From the NCBI GenBank assembly GCA_012838305.1, contig DUPN01000101.1:1-48023 (forward strand): a stretch of 48,023 nt of DNA, written 5' to 3'. A model generated the notes under the pieces. The model did no database searches. It was given only the letters and a program-made list of their open reading frames with translations, and was not told the origin of the DNA. Below, in pieces: positions 8,512 to 16,591 of this stretch (position 1 is the stretch's first letter; each line of letters opens with the position of its first letter). A program made the translations under genes and the position numbers. This DNA comes from Bacillota bacterium (GTDB lineage Bacteria; Bacillota; Limnochordia; Darwinibacteriales; Darwinibacteriaceae).

Positions 8512-9450
8512 ATGTTCTTTTTTGATGCTCACATTGACACCCTTTCGCGTTTACTGCAGGACAGCCAAAACCTCCGAGAAAACCAGGGTCATGTAGATTT
8601 GGCCAAGCTGCGCCAAAACAAGCAGGGAGCGCAGTTTTTCGCTGCTTTTGTTTCGCCCAGGTATTACCATGGCCAGGCACTGCACCGTACCATGGAGATG
8701 ATCGACCTTTTTTGGCAGTGGATGACAGATTATCCCCAGGACCTGGCGTTTGCTGGTTCCGGTAGAGAGGCTGCGGAGATCCGGAGCGGAGGGCGAATGG
8801 CTTGTTTTTTGGGTATTGAAGGAGGCGAAGCTCTGGAGGGACAGTTGTTCAACTTGCGGATGTTCTACCGCCTAGGGGTGCGGCTTTTGACTCTCACTTG
8901 GAATCATCGTAATGATCTTGCGAGTGGGCAGGGGGAAGGTCTTCATGGCGGCGGGCTCAGCCTTTTTGGCCAGGCCGTCGTGGCCGAGATGAACCGCCTA
9001 GGGATGCTGATCGATGTTTCCCACCTTAATGAACCTGGGTTTTGGGATGTACTGCGTCTTAGCAAGAGTCCAGTGCTTGCTTCCCATTCCAATGCCAGAG
9101 CGCTGTGCGATCACCCCCGAAACCTAACGGATCAGCAGATTCAGGCCTTGGCGGATCAGGGCGGGGTCATTGGCGTTAATTTCTGCCCCTATTTTCTGAA
9201 GAAAGACCAGCCCGCCACCGTCGATGATGTGGTGGAGCAGGTCATGTACTTGGTTAACGTTGGCGGTATTCAGTGCGTAGGTCTCGGATCGGATTTTGAC
9301 GGGATCGATCAGACCCCTCTGGGTTTGGAGCACTACGGGAAAACCATGGACCTGGCGGACTCTTTGATGGATCGGGGATTATCTGCAGACCATGTGGAGA
9401 AGATTATGGGCGGTAACTTGATGCGAATCTGCTGCACTGTACTGAATTAA
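8512..9450 (+). CDS. Membrane dipeptidase family (peptidase M19)
   Basis: 312 aa, typical for bacterial M19 (renal-dipeptidase-like) zinc peptidases. The metal-binding motif DAHID is at residues 5-9. Then come GIEGGE (bridging Glu) near residue 103, LTLTWNHRND, LIDVSHLNEPGFWDVL with a ligand His, SHSNARALCDHPRNLTD, and VGLGSDFDG near the C terminus. These match the binuclear zinc site of the family, which hydrolyses dipeptides, some with D-residues. No signal peptide is present, so it should be cytoplasmic. The ATG has a GGGAGG site 10 bases upstream. It has its own unit after the spoVS terminator, and dodecin follows at 44 bases. Confidence 0.93.
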   Translation: MFFFDAHIDTLSRLLQDSQNLRENQGHVDLAKLRQNKQGAQFFAAFVSPRYYHGQALHRTMEMIDLFWQWMTDYPQDLAFAGSGREAAEIRSGGRMACFLGIEGGEALEGQLFNLRMFYRLGVRLLTLTWNHRNDLASGQGEGLHGGGLSLFGQAVVAEMNRLGMLIDVSHLNEPGFWDVLRLSKSPVLASHSNARALCDHPRNLTDQQIQALADQGGVIGVNFCPYFLKKDQPATVDDVVEQVMYLVNVGGIQCVGLGSDFDGIDQTPLGLEHYGKTMDLADSLMDRGLSADHVEKIMGGNLMRICCTVLN

Positions 9451-9494
9451 ACCCGCGCCCATGGGGATATGCTAGAGGAAAAAGGAGGCTATCC

Positions 9495-9707
9495 ATGGGT
9501 TCGAATGTTGTCAAGGTGATAGAACTTGTCGGTGAATCCGATCAGAGTTGGGAAGACGCTGTCCAGGTTGCGGTAAAAGAGGCGGCTCGGACCCTCCGGG
9601 GTATCACCGGAGTGGAAGTGATGAACTGGACAGGTCAGGTCAATCCTGAAGGGGATATCGTGGGCTATCGGGCCGATGTCCAGATCGCTTTTAAGGTCGA
9701 ACAATAG
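9495..9707 (+). CDS. Dodecin family flavin-binding protein
   Basis: 70 aa, the normal size of dodecins, which assemble into hollow dodecamers that bind flavins (and in some lineages CoA). The pattern VVKVIELVGESDQSWEDAV, then a helix, then ITGVEVMNWTGQV and a final YRADVQIAFKVE strand fits the family well. The Trp in NWTG sits where dodecins stack the isoalloxazine ring. AAAGGAGG precedes the ATG. A strong terminator follows, so it closes the dipeptidase-dodecin unit. Confidence 0.93.
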   Translation: MGSNVVKVIELVGESDQSWEDAVQVAVKEAARTLRGITGVEVMNWTGQVNPEGDIVGYRADVQIAFKVEQ

Positions 9708-9725
9708 AATTTGGCAGTACACCCA

Positions 9726-9752
9726 AACGGCTTAGGATAACTAGGCCGTTTT
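9726..9752 (+). terminator. Rho-independent terminator after dodecin
   Basis: AACGGCTTAG (9726-9735) pairs with CTAGGCCGTT (9741-9750) through ten pairs with one G-U and a GATAA loop, followed by TTGTGG. The stem is strong and the U-tract is short. Confidence 0.7.
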
Positions 9753-9787
9753 GTGGTTATACTGATTCTAGCAAACTTAGAAGTGGG

Positions 9788-10129
9788 GTGATTGATCTGG
9801 ATTGGATGGGAGCTGTTGTACGCTTTGTAGTTTCAGCTTTGGTCTTAATGTTGGTGGGCTTTCTATTGCCTGGGTTCAGGACGTTAACATTCTTCCATGC
9901 TCTTTTTGCGGCGGTGGTCATTGCGATATTGGGCTGGATCGTGGAGAGTTTGTTGGGGAAGAATGTCTCGCCGTATGGGCGAGGGGTTGTGGGGTTTATT
10001 GTGTCAGCGATTACCATTTGGATCGCTCAGTTTATTGTGCCTGGTATGGAGGTGTCCGTCATAGGGGCCTTGCTGGCAGCTTTTGTGATCGGTATCATCG
10101 ACCTCTTTGTGCCTACGGCCATACGCTAG
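9788..10129 (+). CDS. Small four-helix membrane protein, phage-holin-4-like (YvlD type)
   Basis: 113 aa with four predicted helices and the recurrent GFLLPGFRTLTFFHALFAAV / QFIVPGMEVSVIGALLAAFV layout of the Phage_holin_4_2 (YvlD-like) family. The two halves resemble one another (LPGF and VPGM followed by small-residue-rich helices), suggesting an internal duplication. The function of this family in bacteria is unknown; the phage name does not imply a prophage here. The start is either the GTG at 9788, with GGGG nearby, or the ATG at 9806 without a good site. A large terminator hairpin follows. Confidence 0.72.
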   Translation: MIDLDWMGAVVRFVVSALVLMLVGFLLPGFRTLTFFHALFAAVVIAILGWIVESLLGKNVSPYGRGVVGFIVSAITIWIAQFIVPGMEVSVIGALLAAFVIGIIDLFVPTAIR

Positions 10130-10149
10130 TGTTGGGGAAAGAGAGGATT

Positions 10150-10192
10150 CGCCCCGCATAGGAGCGCCGCTCTGCAAAGGGGCGGTTTTTTT
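10150..10192 (+). terminator. Rho-independent terminator upstream of spoVAF
   Basis: CGCCCC (10150-10155) pairs with GGGGCG (10179-10184) around an inner GAGCG/CGCTC hairpin, followed by seven T (10186-10192). Confidence 0.88.
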
Positions 10193-10207
10193 GCAGGGAG
10201 TGATGGC

Positions 10208-11662
10208 ATGGAACGTAATCTCGAAGAGAACCTGGCGCAACTTCAGTCGCAGCTCGGTTACGGAGTCACCTTCGATCTCGTAATTCGTCGATTGAGGGTG
10301 GCACACAAGCAAGCTGCTTTGGTGTTCCTAGACGGCTTTGTCAATGATGTGGCCACGATTCACATCATGCGCAGCTTGCAGACCATTCCCCGTCTCTGCG
10401 CTACCCAAGGTGCGCTGGAGCAGCTGCTGCGGGACTATGTTCCTTTTTTTGAAGTTTCCATCGCTGACAGTCTCGAGGCTGGAATGGAACAGGTTCTGTC
10501 CGGGGCCATGCTTCTCTTGATTGATGGGATCAAGAACGCCGCAGTGCTTGACGTTCGGCAATATGTGACCCGTGGATCTGAAGAGCCAAGTCTGGAAAAG
10601 GTAACTCGCGGTTCACGGGACGGCTTCGTGGAGACTGCTCTGTTTAACGTGAACCTCATCCGGCGGCGCATTCGAGACCCCAAACTGCGTTTCGAGGCAC
10701 TCCAAGTGGGGCGCCGCTCCAAGACCGATATCCTTGTGGGCTATATCGAAGACATTGCTGACCCTAGTTTGGTGGGGGAGGTCAAGAGCAGAATCGAAGC
10801 CATTGACAGGGATGCTATTCCCATGGGAGGAAAGAACCTCGAGGAATACATCCTGGGCACCGTGTTCAACCCTTTGCCAGTTACGCGATATACGGAGCGT
10901 CCCGACGTGACAGCCGCCCATCTCCTGGAGGGACATATTGCTATCTTGGTGGATACAACACCCTTTGCCCTCCTTGTTCCGGCCACTTGTTGGCATTTTA
11001 CCCAGCATGCAGAAGAGTACTTCCAGAATCCTCCCGTTGGAACCTATCTGCGCTGGGTCCGCACCTTAGGTATCCTGGGTTCGCTGATTCTCCTTCCTCT
11101 CTGGTACCAACTTGCTGTAAGTCGCAATCTACCGGACTGGCTGGCCTTTATTGGACCAAAGGAACCAGGGCGTTTGGAGCTGTGGTTTCAGCTTCTGCTC
11201 TTGGAGATCGGTCTTGACCTAATTCGCATGGCCCTTATTCACACTCCCGATGCCCTAGCCACCTCCCTAGGTTTGGTGGGGGCCATCATCTTGGGAGATT
11301 TGGCTGTGTCCGTAGGGCTTTTCACTGGAGAGGCCATTCTGTACACAGCAATTGCCGCCATTTGCGGCTTTGCCACCCCGAGCATCGAGTTCGGCAACGC
11401 CCTTCGTCTCTTCCGCTATCTGCTCTTTTTTGGAGCCGTCCTTGGGGGCTGGTGGGGATTGGGGATCGCCTCCTTAATCACCCTCTTGGTGTTTGGCTTG
11501 ACAAAAACCTTTGGGATCCCCTATTTGTGGCCGCTGATTCCCTTTGACGGGCCTGCTCTTTTGCGCGTCATTTTCCGTTATCCCATTCCCCAGGTGGCCG
11601 TGCGGCCCCGTTTGACAAAGCCCCAGGATATGCGGGCCCAGAATAGAAAGAGGGGGCGGTAG
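10208..11662 (+). CDS. spoVAF: SpoVAF-like GerA-family spore germination protein
   Basis: 484 aa. The N-terminal soluble part carries GerA-family signatures such as RGSEEPSLEKVTRGSRDGF (about residues 125-143) and NVNLIRRRIRDPKLRFE. The C-terminal part is membrane-embedded, with GLVGAIILGDLAVSVGLF and AAICGFATPSIEFGNALRLF. The last block favours SpoVAF over GerAA/GerBA, but that choice is by memory. In Bacillus, SpoVAF is an inner-membrane spore protein that assembles with FigP and promotes ion release in germination. The ATG has GGGAG upstream. No other spoVA genes are in the window, so this is a solitary copy. Its stop is one base before the next gene, an acyl-CoA dehydratase activase-related protein. 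Confidence 0.88.
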   Translation: MERNLEENLAQLQSQLGYGVTFDLVIRRLRVAHKQAALVFLDGFVNDVATIHIMRSLQTIPRLCATQGALEQLLRDYVPFFEVSIADSLEAGMEQVLSGAMLLLIDGIKNAAVLDVRQYVTRGSEEPSLEKVTRGSRDGFVETALFNVNLIRRRIRDPKLRFEALQVGRRSKTDILVGYIEDIADPSLVGEVKSRIEAIDRDAIPMGGKNLEEYILGTVFNPLPVTRYTERPDVTAAHLLEGHIAILVDTTPFALLVPATCWHFTQHAEEYFQNPPVGTYLRWVRTLGILGSLILLPLWYQLAVSRNLPDWLAFIGPKEPGRLELWFQLLLLEIGLDLIRMALIHTPDALATSLGLVGAIILGDLAVSVGLFTGEAILYTAIAAICGFATPSIEFGNALRLFRYLLFFGAVLGGWWGLGIASLITLLVFGLTKTFGIPYLWPLIPFDGPALLRVIFRYPIPQVAVRPRLTKPQDMRAQNRKRGR

Positions 11663-11663
11663 T

Positions 11664-12575
11664 ATCGCTCAAATCGGTATTCCCCGGGCTCTTTACTACT
11701 TCCAGTACTACGCCCTGTGGCAGCGCTTCCTTGAGGGGCTGGGATTTGATGTTGCGGTTTCTCCGCCCACGAATCAACGCATTTTGGACTGGGGCCTCTC
11801 CACCTGTGTGGATGGGGCCTGTTTAGCCCTTAAGAGCTATGTTGGCCATTCCCAGGCCCTGATCGCCGCAGGAGTTGAACGTCTGTTTGTTCCCCGCATC
11901 ATCAGTGTGTACCGCGGCGAATATACTTGTCCAAACTTCCTCGGCTTGCCCGATCTCCTCAGGCCATACTTGCCCTCTGGCGTAAAGCTGCTTTCGCCTA
12001 TCCTTGATGCCCGCAAGGGACAGGGAAAACTAACCCGAAGTTACCTGCGTTTTGGACTGAAGGCAGCGCCATGGGCAAAGGTCTGGCGGGCCTGGAAGGA
12101 AGCTTGTCTGATGCAGCGAGCTGCGGAGATTTCGTCCCAGAGTGCACTGGTGCCACAAGGTGGGCTCGGTGTCTTAGTTTTAGGGCCGCGTTATCTCACC
12201 GACGATCCCTTTTTAAGCGGCAATCTCCAAGGGCAGCTAGAGCGTCTAGGAGCGCGGGTCTACTCACCCTGCCAAGTGTCTGACCAAGTATCCCTTAGGC
12301 TAAGCACCAATGTGGAAAAGCCGCTTTTTTGGTCCTCAGCCAGGCAATCTGTGGGGTCCTTGGAGCATTTTCAAGAGGAAATTGATGGGGTGGTGAACCT
12401 CGTTCCCTTCGGGTGCGGGGCGGAATCACTGATCAGTGTACTGATCCAGCGAAGAGCCGGAGCCCATGGTCTTCCCACTCTTGACTTGGTCGTGGATGAG
12501 CACACCAGTTATCTGGGCCTACTCACACGTCTAGAAGCTTTTTATGAACTACTGGAAAGGAAAAAGAGTGGATGA
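11664..12575 (+). CDS. Acyl-CoA dehydratase activase-related protein (DUF2229-type), ATC start
   Basis: 303 aa if it begins at the ATC codon at 11664. The family start (IGIPRALYYFQYYALWQRF) is fully encoded upstream of the first canonical start, a TTG at 11784 that would remove 40 conserved residues. In-frame codons from the TGA at 11613 onward include no ATG, GTG or TTG before that TTG. AGAGGGGG lies seven bases before the ATC, which reads as an otherwise perfect initiation site. Conserved parts include CVDGACLALKSYVGH and FVPRIISVYRGEYTCPNFLG, with cysteines as in Fe-S-linked relatives. It overlaps the next gene by four bases (ATGA). The biochemical role is unknown. Confidence 0.8.
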   Translation: MAQIGIPRALYYFQYYALWQRFLEGLGFDVAVSPPTNQRILDWGLSTCVDGACLALKSYVGHSQALIAAGVERLFVPRIISVYRGEYTCPNFLGLPDLLRPYLPSGVKLLSPILDARKGQGKLTRSYLRFGLKAAPWAKVWRAWKEACLMQRAAEISSQSALVPQGGLGVLVLGPRYLTDDPFLSGNLQGQLERLGARVYSPCQVSDQVSLRLSTNVEKPLFWSSARQSVGSLEHFQEEIDGVVNLVPFGCGAESLISVLIQRRAGAHGLPTLDLVVDEHTSYLGLLTRLEAFYELLERKKSG

Positions 12576-13675
12576 AGGTCACCTTTCCCCATTTGGGTCA
12601 CGCCTATATTGCCATCGAGGCCTTGCTGCAAGGCTTGGGTCATGAGCCGATCACTCCCCCTTTAACAACCAAACGCACTTTGGAGTGGGGCAGCCGACTC
12701 AGTCCCGAAGAAACCTGTCTACCCTTCAAGACGATTTTAGGTAACATGCTGGAAGGGATCGAGTTGGGAGCGGACACTGTCTACATGATCGGCGGGTGGG
12801 GACCCTGCCGTCTTGGCTATTATGCCGAGATTCAGAGAATAATTTTGGCTGATCTCGGAAAACAAGTGGAGTTCATCACATTGGAGGTACCCCGGGGCGG
12901 TCCCTCCCAAGCTTGGCAGCGCTTGCGGAAGATTGTGGGGTCAACTGATGTAAAAAGCCTTGTGCAGGGCGCCGTCCTCAGCTGGACGAAACTCAAGATC
13001 ATTGACGAACTGGAAAACCTAAGCCTATGGGTTCGGCCCAGAGAGCGAGAGAGGGGTTCCACCTCTAGACTGCTGGAAGGACAGCTGCAGAGAATCCGGG
13101 AGGCCCAGAGCATCAGGGCCATGGCCAAGGTCAGGGACCGAGCTGAGCTGGCTTTACAGGACCTAATCGATCCTAAGCTGACCTCGGACATCCTCCGTGT
13201 GGGCTTGGTGGGCGAGATTTATGTGGCAGCGGAGCCCTTTGTCAACTTACGCCTAGAAGAACGACTCGGCTACCTAGGCGTGGAAGTGGTACGTACCATC
13301 CATCTGCCCCAATGGGTGGAAGACCACATTTTCAAAAATGCCCTTGGCCTTTACAAGCAGGCGTCCCTCAAGCGCTCCGCTGCAGGGTATCTAGAAGGCT
13401 TTGTCGGCGGGCACGGGCTGGAAAGCGTAGCTCGTAGCGTCGATCTGGCCAGACAAGAACTAGACGGCATTATCCATATTCTCCCCCTTGCTTGTATGCC
13501 TGAGGTGATTGCCCAAGGCATTTTGCCCAAGGTAAGCGCGGACAAAGGGATCCCCATTATGTCCCTCGTTGTGGATGAGCATGGGGGAGAAATCGGCTTC
13601 CAGACTCGACTGGAGGCCTTTGTTGATTTACTCCAAAGGAGGGCGTCATTATGCGCCGCGAACCGGTCTATTTAG
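12572..13675 (+). CDS. 2-hydroxyacyl-CoA dehydratase subunit-like protein (HgdB/DUF2229-related)
   Basis: 367 aa. It shares the pattern of dehydratase D-component-like proteins that accompany BadF-type activases. Cysteines lie at CLPFK (about residue 50) and GPCRLGYY (about 76) and could hold an Fe-S cluster. The C-terminal half ends in a VGEIYVAAEPFVNLRLEE segment, LPLACMPEVIA, and VVDEHGGEIGFQTRLEAF. The last part resembles the end of the preceding protein (VVDEHTSYLGLLTRLEAF), so the two genes are distantly related paralogues. The start ATG overlaps the previous stop. It overlaps the activase gene by 25 bases, implying coupled translation of all three. Confidence 0.82.
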   Translation: MKVTFPHLGHAYIAIEALLQGLGHEPITPPLTTKRTLEWGSRLSPEETCLPFKTILGNMLEGIELGADTVYMIGGWGPCRLGYYAEIQRIILADLGKQVEFITLEVPRGGPSQAWQRLRKIVGSTDVKSLVQGAVLSWTKLKIIDELENLSLWVRPRERERGSTSRLLEGQLQRIREAQSIRAMAKVRDRAELALQDLIDPKLTSDILRVGLVGEIYVAAEPFVNLRLEERLGYLGVEVVRTIHLPQWVEDHIFKNALGLYKQASLKRSAAGYLEGFVGGHGLESVARSVDLARQELDGIIHILPLACMPEVIAQGILPKVSADKGIPIMSLVVDEHGGEIGFQTRLEAFVDLLQRRASLCAANRSI

Positions 13676-14637
13676 GAATTGATGTGGGAAGCGTCAGCAC
13701 GAACCTCGTTCTGCTTTCTCCAAGCAGGCCTTGGCAAGATGCCGTGCTATGGAAAAAGTACCTGCGTACCCAAGGTGCTCCCCTCAAGGCCCTCCAACTC
13801 GGACTGTCCTGCATCGCAGAGGAGGGTTCTTGGGAGATCCTGGGGGTAGGGACCACAGGCAGCGGCCGCGAGCTGGCCGGAGCCATGCTCCAGGCGGACG
13901 TAGTGAAGAACGAAATCACCGCCCATGCTACGGCGGCCTTGGCTGAAGATCCGGGCGTGTCCACCATTGTGGAAATCGGGGGTCAGGATTCAAAACTGAT
14001 TGTCCTCCGGGATGGTGTAGTTGTGGATTTTGCCATGAACACGGTCTGTGCGGCCGGTACAGGGTCGTTTTTGGATCAGCAGGCCAACAGGCTGAATATT
14101 CCCATCGAGGACTTTGGGCCCCTAGCCGTGCAGAGCAGCAACCCTGTTCGAATTGCCGGGCGGTGTACTGTCTTCGCTGAGTCGGATATGATTCACAAAC
14201 AGCAACTGGGCCATGAAATGGGAGACATCTTGGCAGGGCTCTGTGCCGCTATGGTGCGCAACTATTTGACCAATGTGGCCAAGGGTAAGCAGATCATCCC
14301 CAAGGTGTTTTTCCAAGGTGGTGTGGCCGCCAATGTAGGTATGCAGCGCTCTTTCATGGAGACCCTAGGCCTGCCCGTTCATGTGCCCAAGCACTACGAT
14401 GTGATGGGAGCAATTGGCGCGGCCCAACTAGCTAAAGAGACCTTAGAGTCGCAGGGAAAACCCACTGCGTTTTGCGGGTTGGAGCTTCTGCAAAGCGAAT
14501 TCTCCACAGTAAGTTATCTCTGCCAGCGCTGTCCGAATCAATGCGAAATCGTGGAAATCTGGCGTGATGGCTCATTTCTGGCCAGTTGGGGTTCCCGCTG
14601 TGGTCGAGGGGGCTGCAAGCAGGATCAAGCGACCTAA
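13651..14637 (+). CDS. Acyl-CoA dehydratase activase, BadF/BadG/BcrA/BcrD ATPase family
   Basis: 328 aa. This family of ASKHA-fold ATPases is a homodimer bridged by a 4Fe-4S cluster. It uses ATP hydrolysis to inject a low-potential electron into a dehydratase. Motifs: GIDVGSVSTNLVLL (phosphate loop), GTTGSGRELAG, EIGGQDSKLI, the cluster cysteines in NTVCAAGTGSF and GRCTVFAESDMIH, and FFQGGVAANVG. Beyond the core there is a cysteine-rich tail, CQRCPNQCEI then SRCGRGGC, of the kind found between domains of large activases. AAAGGAGGG precedes the ATG. It closes the unit that starts with spoVAF. The electron acceptor is presumably the adjacent subunit-like protein. Confidence 0.93.
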   Translation: MRREPVYLGIDVGSVSTNLVLLSPSRPWQDAVLWKKYLRTQGAPLKALQLGLSCIAEEGSWEILGVGTTGSGRELAGAMLQADVVKNEITAHATAALAEDPGVSTIVEIGGQDSKLIVLRDGVVVDFAMNTVCAAGTGSFLDQQANRLNIPIEDFGPLAVQSSNPVRIAGRCTVFAESDMIHKQQLGHEMGDILAGLCAAMVRNYLTNVAKGKQIIPKVFFQGGVAANVGMQRSFMETLGLPVHVPKHYDVMGAIGAAQLAKETLESQGKPTAFCGLELLQSEFSTVSYLCQRCPNQCEIVEIWRDGSFLASWGSRCGRGGCKQDQAT

Positions 14638-14661
14638 ATGCTAGCAGGTCTACGCGCTTTG

Positions 14662-14670
14662 TGATATTAT
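14662..14670 (+). promoter_or_regulatory. Extended -10 promoter candidate for the M50-scpAB operon
   Basis: TGATATTAT combines a TGN extension with TATTAT, 33 bases upstream of the M50 protease start. The -35 region (CTAGCA or TAGCAG) is poor. Placement in a 65-base gap between the activase and protease genes supports it. Confidence 0.4.
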
Positions 14671-14702
14671 GGAGAGGAGTTGAACAGCGGGAGGTTTTCT
14701 CC

Positions 14703-15320
14703 ATGGGCAATCTAGAGCAGATTATCCTGGCGGTGCCATCGATTTTGCTGGCCATCGCCGTTCATGAGTATGGCCACGCCTATGCGGCCTATAGATTGGG
14801 GGATCCTACCCCGAAGTACCAAGGACGTCTGACGCTGAATCCTTTGGCTCACCTCGATCCATTGGGTACGATTATGCTGCTGCTATTTCGAGTCGGCTGG
14901 GCCAGGCCGGTCATGATCAATGCCCACTACTTCAAGAATAAGAGACAGGGTACTCTGCTTGTTTCCTTGGCCGGGCCAGGGGCAAATATGATCACGGCTT
15001 GGATTTTCTACAACCTTGTCAGTGTTTTCGGCACATACCTGATGCGGAGTGGAATCGGGCATTCACTGATCCTCTTTCTCTACATCAATGTGCAGATGAA
15101 CCTTGGGCTGGCTGCTTTCAACCTGATACCCATACCACCCTTGGACGGCTCGCATGTTCTAGCCGGCCTTTTGCCGCGCCGTTTATCCTACCGTTACGCG
15201 CAGTTGGCCCCTTACGGGCCCATCCTTCTCATTGCTCTCCTTTTCTTCGGCGGTTCCAGATACCTTGTCAGTCCTATTTTCAACGTTCTAATCCAAATCC
15301 TCGACCGTTTGTCACTGTAG
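14703..15320 (+). CDS. Site-2 protease family (peptidase M50) membrane protein
   Basis: 205 aa from the ATG at 14703, which follows GGGAGG. The zinc-binding HEYGH is at residues 21-25 within the first helix, and the second metal motif, NLIPIPPLDGS, places Asp148. Between them are GRLTLNPLAHLDPLGT and SLAGPGANM. This is the short YwhC/FtsH-independent type of intramembrane metalloprotease without a PDZ domain. Substrates for this subgroup are generally unknown. It starts the run scpA-scpB-ytfI-ytfJ, a conserved neighbourhood in Firmicutes; scpA follows at nine bases. Confidence 0.93.
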   Translation: MGNLEQIILAVPSILLAIAVHEYGHAYAAYRLGDPTPKYQGRLTLNPLAHLDPLGTIMLLLFRVGWARPVMINAHYFKNKRQGTLLVSLAGPGANMITAWIFYNLVSVFGTYLMRSGIGHSLILFLYINVQMNLGLAAFNLIPIPPLDGSHVLAGLLPRRLSYRYAQLAPYGPILLIALLFFGGSRYLVSPIFNVLIQILDRLSL

Positions 15321-15329
15321 GTTGCCGCC

Positions 15330-16070
15330 ATGGGATATGTCATTGAACTCGAAGTCTACCAGGGCCCCTTTGATCTTTTGTTGGACTTGATCGCCCAGAA
15401 CGAAGTGGATATCTGGGACATACCGATTGCCAGCATCACCCAGCAGTATCTGGACTACCTCTATTCCCTGCAGGAGAAGGATTTGGCTATTACCGGTGAG
15501 TTCCTGGTTATGGCCGCCACCCTAATCCGCATCAAGTCAAGGCTCTTGCTACCCCAAGAGACAGCGGAGGATGAGGACGACGAGGAGCTAGAAGATCCCC
15601 GCACCCAGCTTGTGGAACAGCTGCTTCGATATAAGTTCTTCAAAGAGGCGGCGGTGTTTTTGGATCAGCGCTACCAGGAGGCATCCAAGTGCTTCACCAG
15701 AGGACAGCGGGCTGCTTCCTTCGATTTAAAACCCGTCTTTACAGCACCGATGGGGGATCTGACACTGCTTGAACTCGGCGAACTTTATCACCAGCTCCGG
15801 GCAGAACTGGAAAAGGAGGAGCCGGTTCATCGCATCACGAGTCAGATCTCCCTGCAAGAAAGGTTGGCCTTGGTCCGACTCCAGTTGGTGGGACAGCCCC
15901 GGGCTACGTTCTCCGATCTGATCAGGGATCACTCACCTAGGGAGATTATTGTCACTTTCTTGGCCATTTTGGAGTTGGTCCACATGGGCGAGATCGCCTT
16001 GATTCAAAGGAAGGCATTGGGAGAAATCCATATTGAACCATTGGAACTGGAAGTGGAGGTCCGAGCATGA
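15330..16070 (+). CDS. scpA: Segregation and condensation protein A
   Basis: 246 aa. ScpA is the kleisin that bridges the SMC heads and, with ScpB, forms the bacterial condensin. Family features include the N-terminal YQGPFDLLLDLIAQNEVDIW and ITQQYLDYL, then ITGEFLVMAATLIRIKSRLL and an acidic patch (residues about 75-90, EDEDDEELED). The C-terminal winged helix includes TFLAILELVHMG. The ATG overlaps nothing upstream and lies within nine bases of the protease stop. It ends in an ATGA overlap with scpB, as expected for partners made in fixed ratio. Confidence 0.97.
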   Translation: MGYVIELEVYQGPFDLLLDLIAQNEVDIWDIPIASITQQYLDYLYSLQEKDLAITGEFLVMAATLIRIKSRLLLPQETAEDEDDEELEDPRTQLVEQLLRYKFFKEAAVFLDQRYQEASKCFTRGQRAASFDLKPVFTAPMGDLTLLELGELYHQLRAELEKEEPVHRITSQISLQERLALVRLQLVGQPRATFSDLIRDHSPREIIVTFLAILELVHMGEIALIQRKALGEIHIEPLELEVEVRA

Positions 16071-16582
16071 ACTTGTCCGAAGCCCAGATTGTGATTGAGG
16101 GTCTGATATTCGCCTCTGAGCGTCCCCTTAGTGTCCAGGAGCTGGCTGAAATCGTGGAGCTTGACCCCTCCGCGGTGGAGTCCATCGTGGAAAGGATTCG
16201 GGAGTACTATGCTCCAGGGGCGCTGCTCATTCGAAACGTGGGTGGACGGTACCAAGTGGTGACGAAACCCGAACTGTCTCCCTGGATTGAAAAACTTGGT
16301 CGGCCTGTTGTGCATGCACCGCTCACAGTGGCTAGTACGGAAACCTTGGCGATCATTGCCTATCAAGAGCCGGTGACGAGGGCCGAGATCGAGACAATCC
16401 GTGGTGTGCGTTCCGACAGTGCCATCAATAGTCTGCTGGATCGCGAGCTGATCTGCGAGGTAGGGCGGAAGGCAGGTCCAGGACGCCCCATTTTGTATGG
16501 GGTAACGGAAAAGTTCTACGCACATTTTGGGCTGACCAGTTCAGATGAGCTTCCATTGACAGGCATAAGTGAATGGAAATAA
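16067..16582 (+). CDS. scpB: Segregation and condensation protein B
   Basis: 171 aa, two winged-helix domains. ScpB dimers bind ScpA and regulate SMC ATPase. Recognisable pieces are IEGLIFASERPLSVQELAEI, a GRYQVVTKPE strand, STETLAIIAYQEPVTRAEIE (family hallmark) and LICEVGRKAGPGRPILYGVT. It overlaps scpA by four bases. Nine bases after its stop begins a hairpin that spans the start of ytfI. Confidence 0.97.
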   Translation: MNLSEAQIVIEGLIFASERPLSVQELAEIVELDPSAVESIVERIREYYAPGALLIRNVGGRYQVVTKPELSPWIEKLGRPVVHAPLTVASTETLAIIAYQEPVTRAEIETIRGVRSDSAINSLLDRELICEVGRKAGPGRPILYGVTEKFYAHFGLTSSDELPLTGISEWK

Positions 16583-16591
16583 TGGTAGATT

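Noticed and set aside
9788-10129. Prophage signal from a holin-like protein
   Set aside because: The family is a general bacterial membrane protein; no lysin, integrase or structural phage genes surround it.
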